Source: Wenxinia saemankumensis (GTDB taxonomy: Bacteria > Pseudomonadota > Alphaproteobacteria > Rhodobacterales > Rhodobacteraceae). Taken from it: a stretch of 64,000 nucleotides of DNA. The stretch spans positions 620,001 through 684,000 of the forward strand of contig NZ_FQYO01000002.1 in the NCBI RefSeq assembly GCF_900141735.1. Reading direction: 5' to 3'. The position numbers and the translations under genes are program-made. Positions 1-7,927 of this stretch are shown in pieces (position 1 is the stretch's first letter; each line of letters begins with the position of its first letter). Below the pieces are notes generated by a model. That model saw only the letters and a list, made by a program, of their open reading frames with translations, did not search any database and was not told the origin of the DNA.

Positions 1-156
1 GAGCCCCGCGATCATCCGCAGGAGGGTGGACTTGCCGCAGCCCGAGGGGCCCACCAGCACGACGAACTCGCCGTCCGCCACGTCGAGGTTCACGTCCCGC
101 AGCACCTCGGTCCGGCCGAAGCTCTTGCCCACGTCGCGGAATGTCATGTCTGCCAT
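1..156 (-). CDS. CUT1 ABC transporter ATP-binding protein (N-terminal fragment)
   Basis: Only the first 52 codons are inside the window; the gene runs off the left edge. The start ATG lies 4 bases after the stop of the permease gene upstream. Residues 36-44 read GPSGCGKST, a Walker A motif, after the DGEFVVLVG strand typical of MalK/UgpC-type ATPases. As the last visible gene of an operon with two sugar-type permeases and a binding protein, it should energise that importer. The signature motif, Walker B and any regulatory TOBE domain are outside the window, so the MalK/UgpC subclass is inferred. Confidence 0.9.
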   Translation of the reverse strand, partial: MADMTFRDVGKSFGRTEVLRDVNLDVADGEFVVLVGPSGCGKSTLLRMIAGL

Positions 157-160
157 GGGA

Positions 161-997
161 TCAGCCCTTCACGGCGCCGCTGGTGAGCCCCTGCACCAGA
201 TAGCGCTGAATGAATGCGAAGAAGAGGCAGGAGGGGATCAGGGCCAGCACCCCCGCGGCCATCATCTGCCCCCAGTCGACCGAGAACTTCGATACGAAGG
301 AGAGCAGGCCCACCGGGAAGGTCATCCGGTCGTCCGCGCGGATCAGCATGAGCGCGAACAGGATCTCCGACCAGGCGGCGGTGAAGACGAAGCCCAGCGT
401 CGCGCCGAGGCCGGGCAGGGTGAGCGGCAGGATCACCTTGCGCAGGGCCTGAAGGCGCGTGCAGCCGTCGATCATCGCGGCCTCTTCCAGATCCTTGGGG
501 ATCCCGTCGAAGAAGCTCTGCATCAGGAAGGTGGCGAAGGCGACGTTGAAGGCGGTGTAGACGACGATCAGCGAGGTCAGCGTGTTGAGCAGGCCGAGCG
601 CGGCGACGATCCGGTAGATCGGCGCGATGATCATCAGGAGCGGGAACATCTGCGTCAGCAGCAGAAGGGCCATGACCCAACGCTTCCCCCGGAAGGCGAA
701 GCGCGAGAAGCAATAGCCCGCCGCCGCCGCGACGAGGGCGGTTGCGACCGCGGTCGAGAGCGAGACGATCACCGAGTTGCGGAAGAACAGCATGAAGTCG
801 CTGCTCAGGACTGCCGCGAAGTTGTCCCAGGTCGCGGCGGAGGGCCACATCCGCGTGCCCTCGGAATAGATCAGCCGCTCCGGCGTCACCGCGATCTTGA
901 CCAGCCAGTAGAGCGGGAACAGCGCGAAGACGACGTAGAACGCGACGGCCGCGTATTTCAGCACGCCGAGGACGGGATTGCGGGCCCGGACGCTCAT
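161..997 (-). CDS. CUT1 ABC transporter permease, MalG-like
   Basis: A 278-residue inner-membrane permease. It starts MSVRARNP, has a hydrophobic segment near residues 15-35 and further membrane spans. The cytoplasmic loop near residues 170-200 ([25 protein letters not shown], split EAAMIDG and LPLTLPG) is the EAA motif that docks on the ATPase. Length and layout match the MalG half of CUT1 carbohydrate importers. Its ATG overlaps the stop of the MalF-like gene by ATGA, so the two are translationally coupled. The substrate is not evident. Confidence 0.92.
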   Translation of the reverse strand: MSVRARNPVLGVLKYAAVAFYVVFALFPLYWLVKIAVTPERLIYSEGTRMWPSAATWDNFAAVLSSDFMLFFRNSVIVSLSTAVATALVAAAAGYCFSRFAFRGKRWVMALLLLTQMFPLLMIIAPIYRIVAALGLLNTLTSLIVVYTAFNVAFATFLMQSFFDGIPKDLEEAAMIDGCTRLQALRKVILPLTLPGLGATLGFVFTAAWSEILFALMLIRADDRMTFPVGLLSFVSKFSVDWGQMMAAGVLALIPSCLFFAFIQRYLVQGLTSGAVKG

Positions 998-1929
998 GTC
1001 TTCACCAGTCTGCTGCGGATGGTCAGCAGGATCGCCGAATAGATCATCAGAAGGATCAGCAGAGCGACCGCGATGGCCGAGGCATGCCCGAAATCGAGCT
1101 GTCGGAAGGCGGTGGTGAAGATGTAGCTGGACAGGATCTGCGTGGAATTGGCCGGCCCGCCGCCGGTCATCACGTAGATGAGGTCCGCGAAGTTCGCGAT
1201 CCAGATGGCGCGCAGCATGACGGTGATCGCGATCATGGGCCCGAGGAAGGGCAGGGTGATCTTGACGAAGGCCTGCCAGGGCGAGGCGCCGTCGATCTCG
1301 GCCGCCTCGTAGAGCTCGCCCGGAATCGACGAGAGGGCGGCCAGCAGCGTGATCGCGAAGAACGGCACGCCGTACCAGACATTCGCGAGAACGGGGCCGT
1401 AGAGCGCCGTGTCGGGATTGCCGAGGATGTTGTAGGGCTCCTCGATCATTCCCAGCGCATACATCCAGTGCGGCAGCGGCCCGATGATCGGATTGAAGAG
1501 CCACTGGAAGTTGAGGCCGATCAGGAAGGTCGGCACCGCCCAGGGAAGGAAGACGACCGCCTGCACGACGCGCCGCCCCCTGAAGCCGTTGTTCAGCAGC
1601 AGCGCGAGGCCGAGACCGAGGAAGAACTGGAAGAACAGGCTCACGCCGGTCCAGACGAAGGTGTTCTTCAGCGTCCGCCAGAACTTCGCATCGCCCCAGA
1701 TGTCGCGGTAGTTCTCGAAGCCCACCCATTCCGCGGCGCCCGGCCGCAGCAGCGTGAATTCGCGGAAGGAATAGCCGATCCCGATCGCCAGCGGCACCAG
1801 GATGACGAGGCCGACGAGCAGCAGCGCGGGCAGCAGGTAGAGCCAGGGCTCGGCCACCATCCGGGCATAGCCGCCCGAGAGCCGCCCCCGGATCGCTCCG
1901 GGGGCGGGGATTTCATGGTTCGCGGTCAC
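994..1929 (-). CDS. CUT1 ABC transporter permease, MalF-like
   Basis: A 311-residue inner-membrane permease, the MalF-type partner of the downstream MalG-like protein. A strong membrane span lies near residues 32-53 after a polar N-terminus. The EAA loop reads EAAEIDGASPWQAF near residue 210. The gene starts 4 bases after the stop of the binding-protein gene. Together with its neighbours it makes a complete CUT1 importer: binding protein, two permeases and the truncated ATPase. Confidence 0.92.
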   Translation of the reverse strand: MTANHEIPAPGAIRGRLSGGYARMVAEPWLYLLPALLLVGLVILVPLAIGIGYSFREFTLLRPGAAEWVGFENYRDIWGDAKFWRTLKNTFVWTGVSLFFQFFLGLGLALLLNNGFRGRRVVQAVVFLPWAVPTFLIGLNFQWLFNPIIGPLPHWMYALGMIEEPYNILGNPDTALYGPVLANVWYGVPFFAITLLAALSSIPGELYEAAEIDGASPWQAFVKITLPFLGPMIAITVMLRAIWIANFADLIYVMTGGGPANSTQILSSYIFTTAFRQLDFGHASAIAVALLILLMIYSAILLTIRSRLVKT

Positions 1930-1933
1930 CCCG

Positions 1934-3208
1934 TCACTGCGCCTGCGCGGCCTGATAGGCGGCGTATTCGTCCGTCAGGTACTGCGCCCATTGATCGGCC
2001 AGCTCCTCTGCGGTGAGGTCGCCCAGCAGCGCCTCCTGCCCGGTCTCGATCGACAGGCTGTCGGCGAAATAGCCGTAGCCTTCGAGATAGGCGGGCGGCA
2101 GCAGCGGGATGTAGGTGTCCGGGTTGTTCAGGGTCTCGAACCAGCCGGCGAACTGCTCGGTCTGGAAATAGGGATCCTGGTCGGCCCCCTCGTGGATCGG
2201 GATCACGCCGACGAACTGCGCCCAGGTGGCGTTGTTCTCGGGGTTGGACAGATGCCCGACGAGGTCCATCGCCGCCTCGGGCGACTCGGTCGTGTTGAAG
2301 ACCGACCAGCCGGCGAAGCCGATGGTCGGGTAGGCGTGGCCGCCGGGTCCGACGGGCATCGGCATGACGGCGAAGCTCTCGGCGTCCATCCGGTCGCTGA
2401 TGCCGATCAGCGCGTCGGGATCCTGGTCGAGGAAGGCACAGGTGCCCGAGTAGAAGCCGGCGACGATCTCGTTGAAGCCCCAGTTGACGCTGTCGCGGGG
2501 TGCGGCGCCCGACTGGTAGAGGTCGATCATCATCTGCAGGCCCGCGACCGATCCCTCGGAATCCATCGTCGAGTTGCCCTCGGCGTCGAAGAACTCGGCG
2601 CTGTCGTTCATCGCGGCCGCGAACATCAGCCAGCCGCCGGTCCCGCCGGGTCCGCCGCGCAGGCAGTAGCCGGACTTGCCCTCGAGCTCGCTGACGGCCT
2701 GGGCCGCGGCCACGAACTCCTCCATCGTGCCGGGGGGCGTGTCGATGCCCGCCTCGGCCAGCAGGTCCTTGTTGTAGAACATGGCCCGCAGGTAGAAGCC
2801 GTAGGGGATCATCTCGAGCCGGCCGCCGGCCGACATCGAGCCCATGTTGACCGTCTGCTCGGTCAGGGTGCCGTAATCCTCCCAGCTGTCCTGCAGCGGG
2901 GCGAGATCCATCAGCTGGCCCGCGCCGGAATAGAGCGCCATCCAGCGCTCGGGCATCTCGACGATGTCGGGGATGTCGCCGCCCGCCACCATCGTGGCCA
3001 GCGTCTCGAAGGCCTGGCCCCAGGGCAGGCTCACGATCTCGACATTGTGGCCGGTCTCCTCCTCCCAGGCGGAGACGATGCCTTCCAGCACCTCGGTCCG
3101 CTCGGGCGAGGTGATGACCTCGACCAGGGTCAGATCGTCGGCGGCCGCGCCGCCCGCGATCAGCGCCAGCGCCGAGGCGCCGGCCAGGGTTGTCAGTCTG
3201 CGTGTCAT
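1934..3208 (-). CDS. ABC transporter solute-binding protein, family 1 (CUT1)
   Basis: A 424-residue periplasmic binding protein. The ATG is preceded by AAAGGGAGTG, a good ribosome-binding site, and opens a signal peptide (MTRRLTTLAG, hydrophobic core, AAA-DD near residue 23). The rest follows the MalE/UgpB fold: an early substrate-lobe segment (ETLATMVAGGDIPDIVE) and a late segment beginning GHAYPTIGFAGWSVF. It delivers a solute to the two permeases. CUT1 proteins bind sugars, polyols or related solutes; the neighbouring PLP lyase hints at a sulfur-containing or amino compound, which is only an inference. Confidence 0.9.
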   Translation of the reverse strand: MTRRLTTLAGASALALIAGGAAADDLTLVEVITSPERTEVLEGIVSAWEEETGHNVEIVSLPWGQAFETLATMVAGGDIPDIVEMPERWMALYSGAGQLMDLAPLQDSWEDYGTLTEQTVNMGSMSAGGRLEMIPYGFYLRAMFYNKDLLAEAGIDTPPGTMEEFVAAAQAVSELEGKSGYCLRGGPGGTGGWLMFAAAMNDSAEFFDAEGNSTMDSEGSVAGLQMMIDLYQSGAAPRDSVNWGFNEIVAGFYSGTCAFLDQDPDALIGISDRMDAESFAVMPMPVGPGGHAYPTIGFAGWSVFNTTESPEAAMDLVGHLSNPENNATWAQFVGVIPIHEGADQDPYFQTEQFAGWFETLNNPDTYIPLLPPAYLEGYGYFADSLSIETGQEALLGDLTAEELADQWAQYLTDEYAAYQAAQAQ

Positions 3209-3291
3209 GGTCACTCCCTTTCGCTTGGTGATGCGGCCTCTTGGCGGGCCTTGGTGATCCGGTGCGGCGCCGTGCGGGCGCCGATCGTGTC

Positions 3292-4440
3292 TCAGCCGGT
3301 GGCGGCGGCCAGCGCCCCCTCGAAATCGGTCCAGAGCTCCTCGGCGTCCTCCAGCCCCAGCGACAGTCGGACGAGCCGGGGGGAGACGCCGAAGCGCTGG
3401 GCGGCGTTCTTCTCGCCCGATTGCCTCAGGCTGATCGAGGCGGGCACGATCAGGCTCTCGAAGCCGCCCCAGCTGACGCCGAGGCGGAAATGCCTCAAGC
3501 CGTCGGCGAGGCGGGGGATGTCGACCCCGTCCGCCAGTTCGATCGAGAGCAGGCCGGACCGGCCGGTGATCCCCGGCACGACGTTCGGCCCCGGGGAGCG
3601 CACCCGCGTCACCTGCCGCAGCCCGGCCAGGCGGTCGACGAAGAGGTTCGCCGTCGCCTCGTGCATCCGCATCCGGGGCACCAGCGTGCGCAGACCCCGG
3701 ATCAGCAGCCAGGCCTCGAACGGGGCCAGCTTGGCGCCCAGCATCGGCAGGGTCAGGTCGCGCAGCTTCGCCACCAGCGAGGCGGAGGCGACGACCACAC
3801 CGGCCACGGTGTCCGAATGGCCCGAGATGTATTTCGACGCCGAATGCACCACGACATCGATCCCCAGCTCCAGCGGGCGCTGATGCAGCGGGGTGGCCCA
3901 GGAATTGTCGTGGATCGTGAGGCAGCCCGCCGCCTTGGCCACGCGGGCGATGGCGCCCAGATCCGCGACATCCAGCGTCATCGAGGTCGGGCTTTCCAGA
4001 TAAGCCACGTCGTAGCCATCCAGCGCACCGGGTTCCGTCATCGCGTCGACGGGCATGTACTCGACCGTCACCCCGGCGGGGGCCATCATCCGCTCGAGCA
4101 GGCGGTAGGCGTCGGGATAGACATGCTCGACGCAGGCCACCCGCATGCCGGGTCGGATCAGCGCCATGATCGCGGCCGAGATCGCGCCCATGCCGGAGGC
4201 GAAGGCGACGGCCGCCTCGCCCCCTTCGAGATCCGCCATCATCCGCTCGAACTCGGAGACGGTGGGGTTCTGCACGCGGGTATAGAGGGGCTCGTCCGTC
4301 TCGCCCGCCATCCGCGCCTCGAAGGCGGCGTAATCGTCGAAGGTGAAGAGCGAGGTCTGGTGGATCGGCGGCGTCACCGGGCCGGAGGGGGACCCCCAAG
4401 GCCGGGCGAGGCGCGTCGCGACGGAGGGGCGGTCGGTCAT
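3292..4440 (-). CDS. Cys/Met-metabolism PLP enzyme (cystathionine beta-lyase/gamma-synthase fold)
   Basis: A 382-residue PLP enzyme of the Cys/Met metabolism family. Diagnostic segments are TPPIHQTSLFTF near the N-terminus, YTRVQNPT, ASGMGAISAA (phosphate-binding region), LESPTSMTLDVAD, IHDNSWATP, and SASKYISGHSD, whose lysine should form the Schiff base. Family members cleave or form C-S bonds in cystathionine, methionine or cysteine conjugates. The gene overlaps the regulator upstream by ATGA and sits ahead of a CUT1 importer, an uncommon partnership. That suggests a lyase acting on an imported compound rather than housekeeping methionine synthesis. Confidence 0.88.
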   Translation of the reverse strand: MTDRPSVATRLARPWGSPSGPVTPPIHQTSLFTFDDYAAFEARMAGETDEPLYTRVQNPTVSEFERMMADLEGGEAAVAFASGMGAISAAIMALIRPGMRVACVEHVYPDAYRLLERMMAPAGVTVEYMPVDAMTEPGALDGYDVAYLESPTSMTLDVADLGAIARVAKAAGCLTIHDNSWATPLHQRPLELGIDVVVHSASKYISGHSDTVAGVVVASASLVAKLRDLTLPMLGAKLAPFEAWLLIRGLRTLVPRMRMHEATANLFVDRLAGLRQVTRVRSPGPNVVPGITGRSGLLSIELADGVDIPRLADGLRHFRLGVSWGGFESLIVPASISLRQSGEKNAAQRFGVSPRLVRLSLGLEDAEELWTDFEGALAAATG

Positions 4441-5156
4441 GTCAGGCTCTCCACCACGGCGCGCGCGGCGCGCCGGGTCTCGTCGAGGATGCGGGTGATC
4501 GCCGCGACACCGCCCTCCGCATCGCCGGAGGCGACGGCCTCGGCGAGATCGCGGTGCAGCGGGATCGTGTCCGAGCCGAGCTGCGGCATGCCGAAGGGGG
4601 CCGAATAGACCTCCTCGAAGGTGCGCTGGAGCTGCTGGATCAGCTGCCCGAAGAGCGGGTTGCCGGTCGCGTCGTGGATCGCGGCATGAAAGGCGTGGTC
4701 CGCCCCGCGCCAGTCCTCGCCGGCCTCGTAGCTTTCCATCAGGGCCAGCATCCGGGCGCGGATCCGGTCGCGCGCCTCGGGCGTGGCGTCGCGGGCGGCG
4801 AGGCGTACGGCCTCGATCTCGAGCGGGCGGCGCACGGCCAGCATCCGCAGCAGGCTCTCGGCCTCGAGGCTGATGGCGAGCGGAATCGCCATGGTGCGGC
4901 CCGCTACCGGCGCGGTGAGGATGGTGCCGCCGCCGCGGTTGCGGCGGACGATGCCCATCCGGCTCCACGCCGTCATCGCCTCGCGCAGCTTGGCGCGGCT
5001 GACGCCGAGCCGGCGGGCGATCTCCACCTCCGGCGGCAGGCGGTCGCCGGGGGAGAGGCCCGCCTCGACGACCAGTTCCGCCAGATCGTCGGCCACGTCC
5101 CGGGTCCGGGGGGCCGGGCCGGCGGCGGGGCGCGGGGAAGTCGCATGAACGGGCAT
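4437..5156 (-). CDS. GntR-family regulator, FadR-type (FCD domain)
   Basis: A 239-residue regulator. A winged helix-turn-helix occupies about residues 20-85 (LSPGDRLPPEVEIARRLGVS, then LREAM and the RGGGT wing). An all-helical FCD ligand domain follows from about residue 95, with the usual metal/ligand residues in DHAFHAAIHD and a later conserved histidine. It is the first gene of its operon and overlaps the PLP lyase gene by ATGA. A strong double operator lies immediately upstream, so autoregulation and control of the lyase-importer operon are likely. The effector is unknown. Confidence 0.92.
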   Translation of the reverse strand: MPVHATSPRPAAGPAPRTRDVADDLAELVVEAGLSPGDRLPPEVEIARRLGVSRAKLREAMTAWSRMGIVRRNRGGGTILTAPVAGRTMAIPLAISLEAESLLRMLAVRRPLEIEAVRLAARDATPEARDRIRARMLALMESYEAGEDWRGADHAFHAAIHDATGNPLFGQLIQQLQRTFEEVYSAPFGMPQLGSDTIPLHRDLAEAVASGDAEGGVAAITRILDETRRAARAVVESLT

Positions 5157-5172
5157 GACGCGATGGAAGCCT

Positions 5173-5209
5173 CAATGTCAGACAAAGTCAATCGCTTTGT
5201 CCGACATTG
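5173..5209. promoter_or_regulatory. Double GntR/FadR-type operator upstream of the regulator
   Basis: A near-perfect inverted repeat: 15-base arms CAATGTCAGACAAAG (5173-5187) and CTTTGTCCGACATTG (5195-5209), one mismatch, 7-base spacer. Each arm holds its own dyad TGTCnGACA (5176-5184 and 5198-5206), with centres 22 bases apart, about two helical turns. FadR-type regulators typically bind odd-centred TnGTnnnACnA dyads. A possible minus-strand -35 (TTGACT, complement of 5186-5191) sits between the arms. The site begins 17 bases upstream of the gntR start, so repression by two dimers on one DNA face is a reasonable inference. Confidence 0.8.
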
Positions 5210-5418
5210 CGGCGGATCGCGAGGCGGCCAGCGCGAAGGCACCCGGAAGGCCCGCCGCTGCCGGCATCCTACTGGGGGTATCCGGGATCCGTGCGAAGGG
5301 GATGGCGGGTGGCGCCGTGCCCCGCGGCGCCGCTGCGCGGCGGGCGCCGCGGGGGGCCGGGGGCGGTGCCGTCCCGAACGGACCTTCCGCGCGCGGGGGC
5401 GCGGCGGGCGGCGGCGCC

Positions 5419-6417
5419 TCAGGCGGTCGCGGGCTCGGCGCGGCCGGCGGCGCCCGGCTGGGGCGCCTCGGGGAAGTGGCAGGCCACGGGTTGGGGGCCC
5501 CCGTCCAGCCGGGGCCGGTCGCGGCGGCACTTGTCCTCGGCCTTCCAGCAGCGCGGCGCGAAGGGGCAGCCGGGCGGCACGTTCAGCGGCGAGGGCAGCT
5601 CGCCCGACAGGCGGATGCGGCCACGCTCCGCCCGGGGATCGGCCTTCGGCGTCGCCGAGAGGAGGGCGCGGGTATAGGGGTGGCGCGGGGCGGTGAAGAC
5701 GTCGTCCTTGCTCCCCTTCTCGACCATCCGGCCGAGATACATCACCGCGACGTCGTCCGCGACGTGGCGCACCACGGACAGGTCGTGGCTGATGAAGAGA
5801 TAGGCCAGGTCGAGCCGCTCCTGCAGATCCAGCAGCAGGTTCAGGATCTGGCTCTGGATCGACAGGTCCAGCGCCGAGACCGGCTCGTCCAGCACCAGCA
5901 GCTTCGGCTCGAGCATCAGCGCGCGGCCGACCGCGATCCGCTGGCGCTGCCCGCCGGAGAACATGTGCGGGTAGCGGTCGATGTATTCCTCGCGCAGGCC
6001 GACGAGGCGCATCATCTCGCGCGCCTTCTCGCGCCGCTCCTTCGCGCCGATCTCCGGTCGGTTGATCTTCAGCGGCTCCTCCAGGATCTGGCCGACGCGC
6101 TGGCGCAGGTTGAGCGATCCGTAGGGGTCCTGGAAGACGATCTGGATGTCGGTGCGCAGGTCGGACCACTTCTCCGGCGTCACCTCCGTCCCGGCGAGAG
6201 TGAACGAGCCGCCGGTCGGCGCCTCGATCATGGTGACCAGCCGGGCGAGGGTGGACTTGCCGCAGCCGCTCTCGCCGACGACGGCGAGCGTCTTTCCGGC
6301 CTGCACCTCGAAGGACACGTCGGCGACGGCGCGCACGATGCCGGGCTTGGAGAACAGGCCCCCGCCCACCTCGTAGTCGCGGGAGAGATCCGTGGCCTTC
6401 AGGACGGTCTGGTTCAT
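5419..6417 (-). CDS. Dipeptide/oligopeptide ABC transporter ATPase, DppF/OppF-like (system 1)
   Basis: A 332-residue ATPase. Walker A (GESGCGKST), the Q-loop segment FQDPYGSLN, signature FSGGQRQR and Walker B LLVLDEPVSALD are all intact. The C-terminal oligopeptide-transporter extension has the cysteine-rich CPFAPRCWKAEDKC segment that can hold an Fe-S cluster in this subfamily. It overlaps the DppD-like gene by ATGA and is last in the operon. It pairs with that gene as a heterodimeric ATPase. Confidence 0.93.
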   Translation of the reverse strand: MNQTVLKATDLSRDYEVGGGLFSKPGIVRAVADVSFEVQAGKTLAVVGESGCGKSTLARLVTMIEAPTGGSFTLAGTEVTPEKWSDLRTDIQIVFQDPYGSLNLRQRVGQILEEPLKINRPEIGAKERREKAREMMRLVGLREEYIDRYPHMFSGGQRQRIAVGRALMLEPKLLVLDEPVSALDLSIQSQILNLLLDLQERLDLAYLFISHDLSVVRHVADDVAVMYLGRMVEKGSKDDVFTAPRHPYTRALLSATPKADPRAERGRIRLSGELPSPLNVPPGCPFAPRCWKAEDKCRRDRPRLDGGPQPVACHFPEAPQPGAAGRAEPATA

Positions 6418-7394
6418 GCGGTCTCCTCCCCGGCGGGCACGGCGAGCGGGTAGTGGCAGCGGGCGAGGCCGATCGCGGGCGGCTGGACGGGCGGCGGCAC
6501 GGTGCGGCAGCGTTCGTCCGCGAACTTGCAGCGCGGCGAGAAGAGGCAGCCCTCGGGCCGGTCGTGCAGGCCGGGCACGACGCCCGGAATGGTCGGCAGG
6601 CGCCGCTCGGTCGCCCGTTCGGGCAGGGCGGCGAGCAGGGCGGCGGTATAGGGATGGTGCGGCGTCTCGAAGAGCTGCGCGACCTGCTGCTCCTCGACCT
6701 TCTGGCCGGCATACTGCACGGCGACGCGCTCCGCCGTCTCGGCCACGACGCCCATGTCGTGGGTGATGAGGATGAGGCCCATCCCCGTCTCCTTCTGCAG
6801 CCCCGTCAGCAGGTCGAGGATCTGCGCCTGGATCGTCACGTCGAGCGCGGTCGTCGGCTCGTCCGCGATCAGCAGACGCGGCCGGCAGGCGATGGCCATG
6901 GCGATCATCGCCCGCTGGTTCATCCCCCCCGAGAGCTGGTGGGGAAACGCGCCGAGCCGGCGTTCGGGGTCGGGGATGCCGACCATCTCGAACAGCTCGA
7001 TGCAGCGGGCGTGCCGGCCCTTGCGGTCGAGGTCGGTATGCTGGCGCAGCGCCTCGCGGATCTGCATCCCCACGGTGAAGCAGGGATTGAGCGAGGACAT
7101 CGGTTCCTGGAAGATCATCGAGATGTCCTTGCCGATGATCCGGCGCCGGGCGCGGGCGGACATCGACCGCAGGTCCTGCCCGTCGAAGCTCATCTCGTCG
7201 GCGGTGATCCCGGCCGTCCAGGGCAGCAGGCCCATCACGGCGAGCATCGAGACCGACTTGCCGGACCCGCTCTCGCCCACGATTGCGAGGATCTCGCCGG
7301 GTTCCACGGACACGTCGACGCCGTCCACGGCGCGCAGCAACCCGCCGCCGGTCTGGAAGGTCACGGAGAGATTGCGGACGTTGAGGAGACTCAT
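6414..7394 (-). CDS. Dipeptide/oligopeptide ABC transporter ATPase, DppD/OppD-like (system 1)
   Basis: A 326-residue ATPase starting MSLLNVRN. A longer in-frame start at 7439 exists but lies inside brnA; ATG 7392-7394 overlaps the brnA stop as ATGA and aligns with the family start. Walker A is GESGSGKS, the Q-loop FQEPMSSLNP, signature LSGGMNQR, Walker [13 protein letters not shown]. The C-terminus has a CLFSPRCKFADERC cysteine cluster. Because its start overlaps brnA, expression of the ATPases is coupled to the toxin-antitoxin genes. Confidence 0.93.
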   Translation of the reverse strand: MSLLNVRNLSVTFQTGGGLLRAVDGVDVSVEPGEILAIVGESGSGKSVSMLAVMGLLPWTAGITADEMSFDGQDLRSMSARARRRIIGKDISMIFQEPMSSLNPCFTVGMQIREALRQHTDLDRKGRHARCIELFEMVGIPDPERRLGAFPHQLSGGMNQRAMIAMAIACRPRLLIADEPTTALDVTIQAQILDLLTGLQKETGMGLILITHDMGVVAETAERVAVQYAGQKVEEQQVAQLFETPHHPYTAALLAALPERATERRLPTIPGVVPGLHDRPEGCLFSPRCKFADERCRTVPPPVQPPAIGLARCHYPLAVPAGEETA

Positions 7395-7654
7395 AGACCC
7401 GCCGCCTTGCGCAGGGCGTCGTTCATCCGGGTCTGCCAACCGGGACCGTCCGCCTTGAAGCTGTCGACCACCTCCGGATCAAGACGCAGGGTCGTCTGTA
7501 CCTTGGGACTGGCCGCGCGGGGGCGGCCCCGGCGCAGGGGGGCGGCGTCGAAACGGCTGGCCCAGGGCTCATCCGCCAGGTCGGGAATGATCTCGTCATC
7601 CCTGTCCAAGCCGTCAGCAGAGACGCGGGCCGAAGCGGTTCTGTTCTCGGTCAT
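7391..7654 (-). CDS. brnA: BrnA-family antitoxin
   Basis: An 87-residue protein with the BrnA C-terminal core: the basic GRPR segment, a ribbon-helix-helix strand (TTLRLDPEVVDSFKA) and the diagnostic GPGWQTRMNDALRKA ending. BrnA neutralises the BrnT ribonuclease and, with it, represses the operon. The start overlaps brnT by 41 bases and the stop overlaps the DppD-like ATPase start by ATGA. The fusion of a toxin-antitoxin cassette into a transporter operon is unusual. Confidence 0.9.
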   Translation of the reverse strand: MTENRTASARVSADGLDRDDEIIPDLADEPWASRFDAAPLRRGRPRAASPKVQTTLRLDPEVVDSFKADGPGWQTRMNDALRKAAGL

Positions 7655-7886
7655 TCGCCTTCCTCATCGAGATGACGCGGCGCCGGGCGCCGCGCATGGT
7701 CCATATGAGGACCACCATTCTTCCATCGAGCAGTCCGATCGTGATCGTCCTGAACTCGCCGTAGTCGCGCCGGTCGTCCGGCTGGCTGATCGTCGGGCCG
7801 TCGAACACCTCGCCCGCCCTCGCCATGTCCGGGCCGCGCGCCTTCCGGGACGCCTGCCGCTTCTCCTCGTCATACTCGACCGCCAT
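7614..7886 (-). CDS. brnT: BrnT-family ribonuclease toxin
   Basis: A 90-residue RelE-fold toxin. It shows the family pattern: VEYDEEKR near the start, RAGEVFDGP, DDRRDYGE, a TIGLLDGRMVVLIW strand pair and a VISMRKANDREQ ending with the conserved arginine and lysine positions. BrnT cleaves mRNA and is neutralised by BrnA, encoded just downstream. The start is fixed by the conserved N-terminus, but I see no good ribosome-binding site, so translation may be weak or leaderless. It lies 41 bases after the permease stop. Confidence 0.88.
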   Translation of the reverse strand: MAVEYDEEKRQASRKARGPDMARAGEVFDGPTISQPDDRRDYGEFRTITIGLLDGRMVVLIWTMRGARRRVISMRKANDREQNRFGPRLC

Positions 7887-7888
7887 TT

Positions 7889-7917
7889 TATGTAGTTACG
7901 GAAAATCGGCCGGTCAA
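7889..7917 (-). promoter_or_regulatory. Possible brnTA promoter
   Basis: Read on the minus strand, TTGACC (7917-7912) and TACATA (7894-7889) are separated by exactly 17 bases in the short, A+T-rich gap between the permease and brnT. The -35 is close to consensus and the -10 is weak. The predicted transcription start would fall at or just inside the brnT start codon, which would give a leaderless message and fits the absence of a ribosome-binding site. Speculative, but it would allow the cassette to be transcribed independently of the peptide-transporter operon. Confidence 0.3.
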
Positions 7918-7927
7918 CGCTCCACAA

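Noticed and set aside
4973-5175. Upstream extensions of the PLP lyase and antisense frames through the regulator
   Set aside because: The regulator frame has clear winged-helix and FCD signatures and an ATGA junction with the lyase, so alternative frames there are shadows.
7394-7439. Upstream ATG extending the DppD-like ATPase by 15 residues
   Set aside because: The extension is antigenic to family alignment, lies wholly inside brnA in another frame, and lacks a ribosome-binding site.
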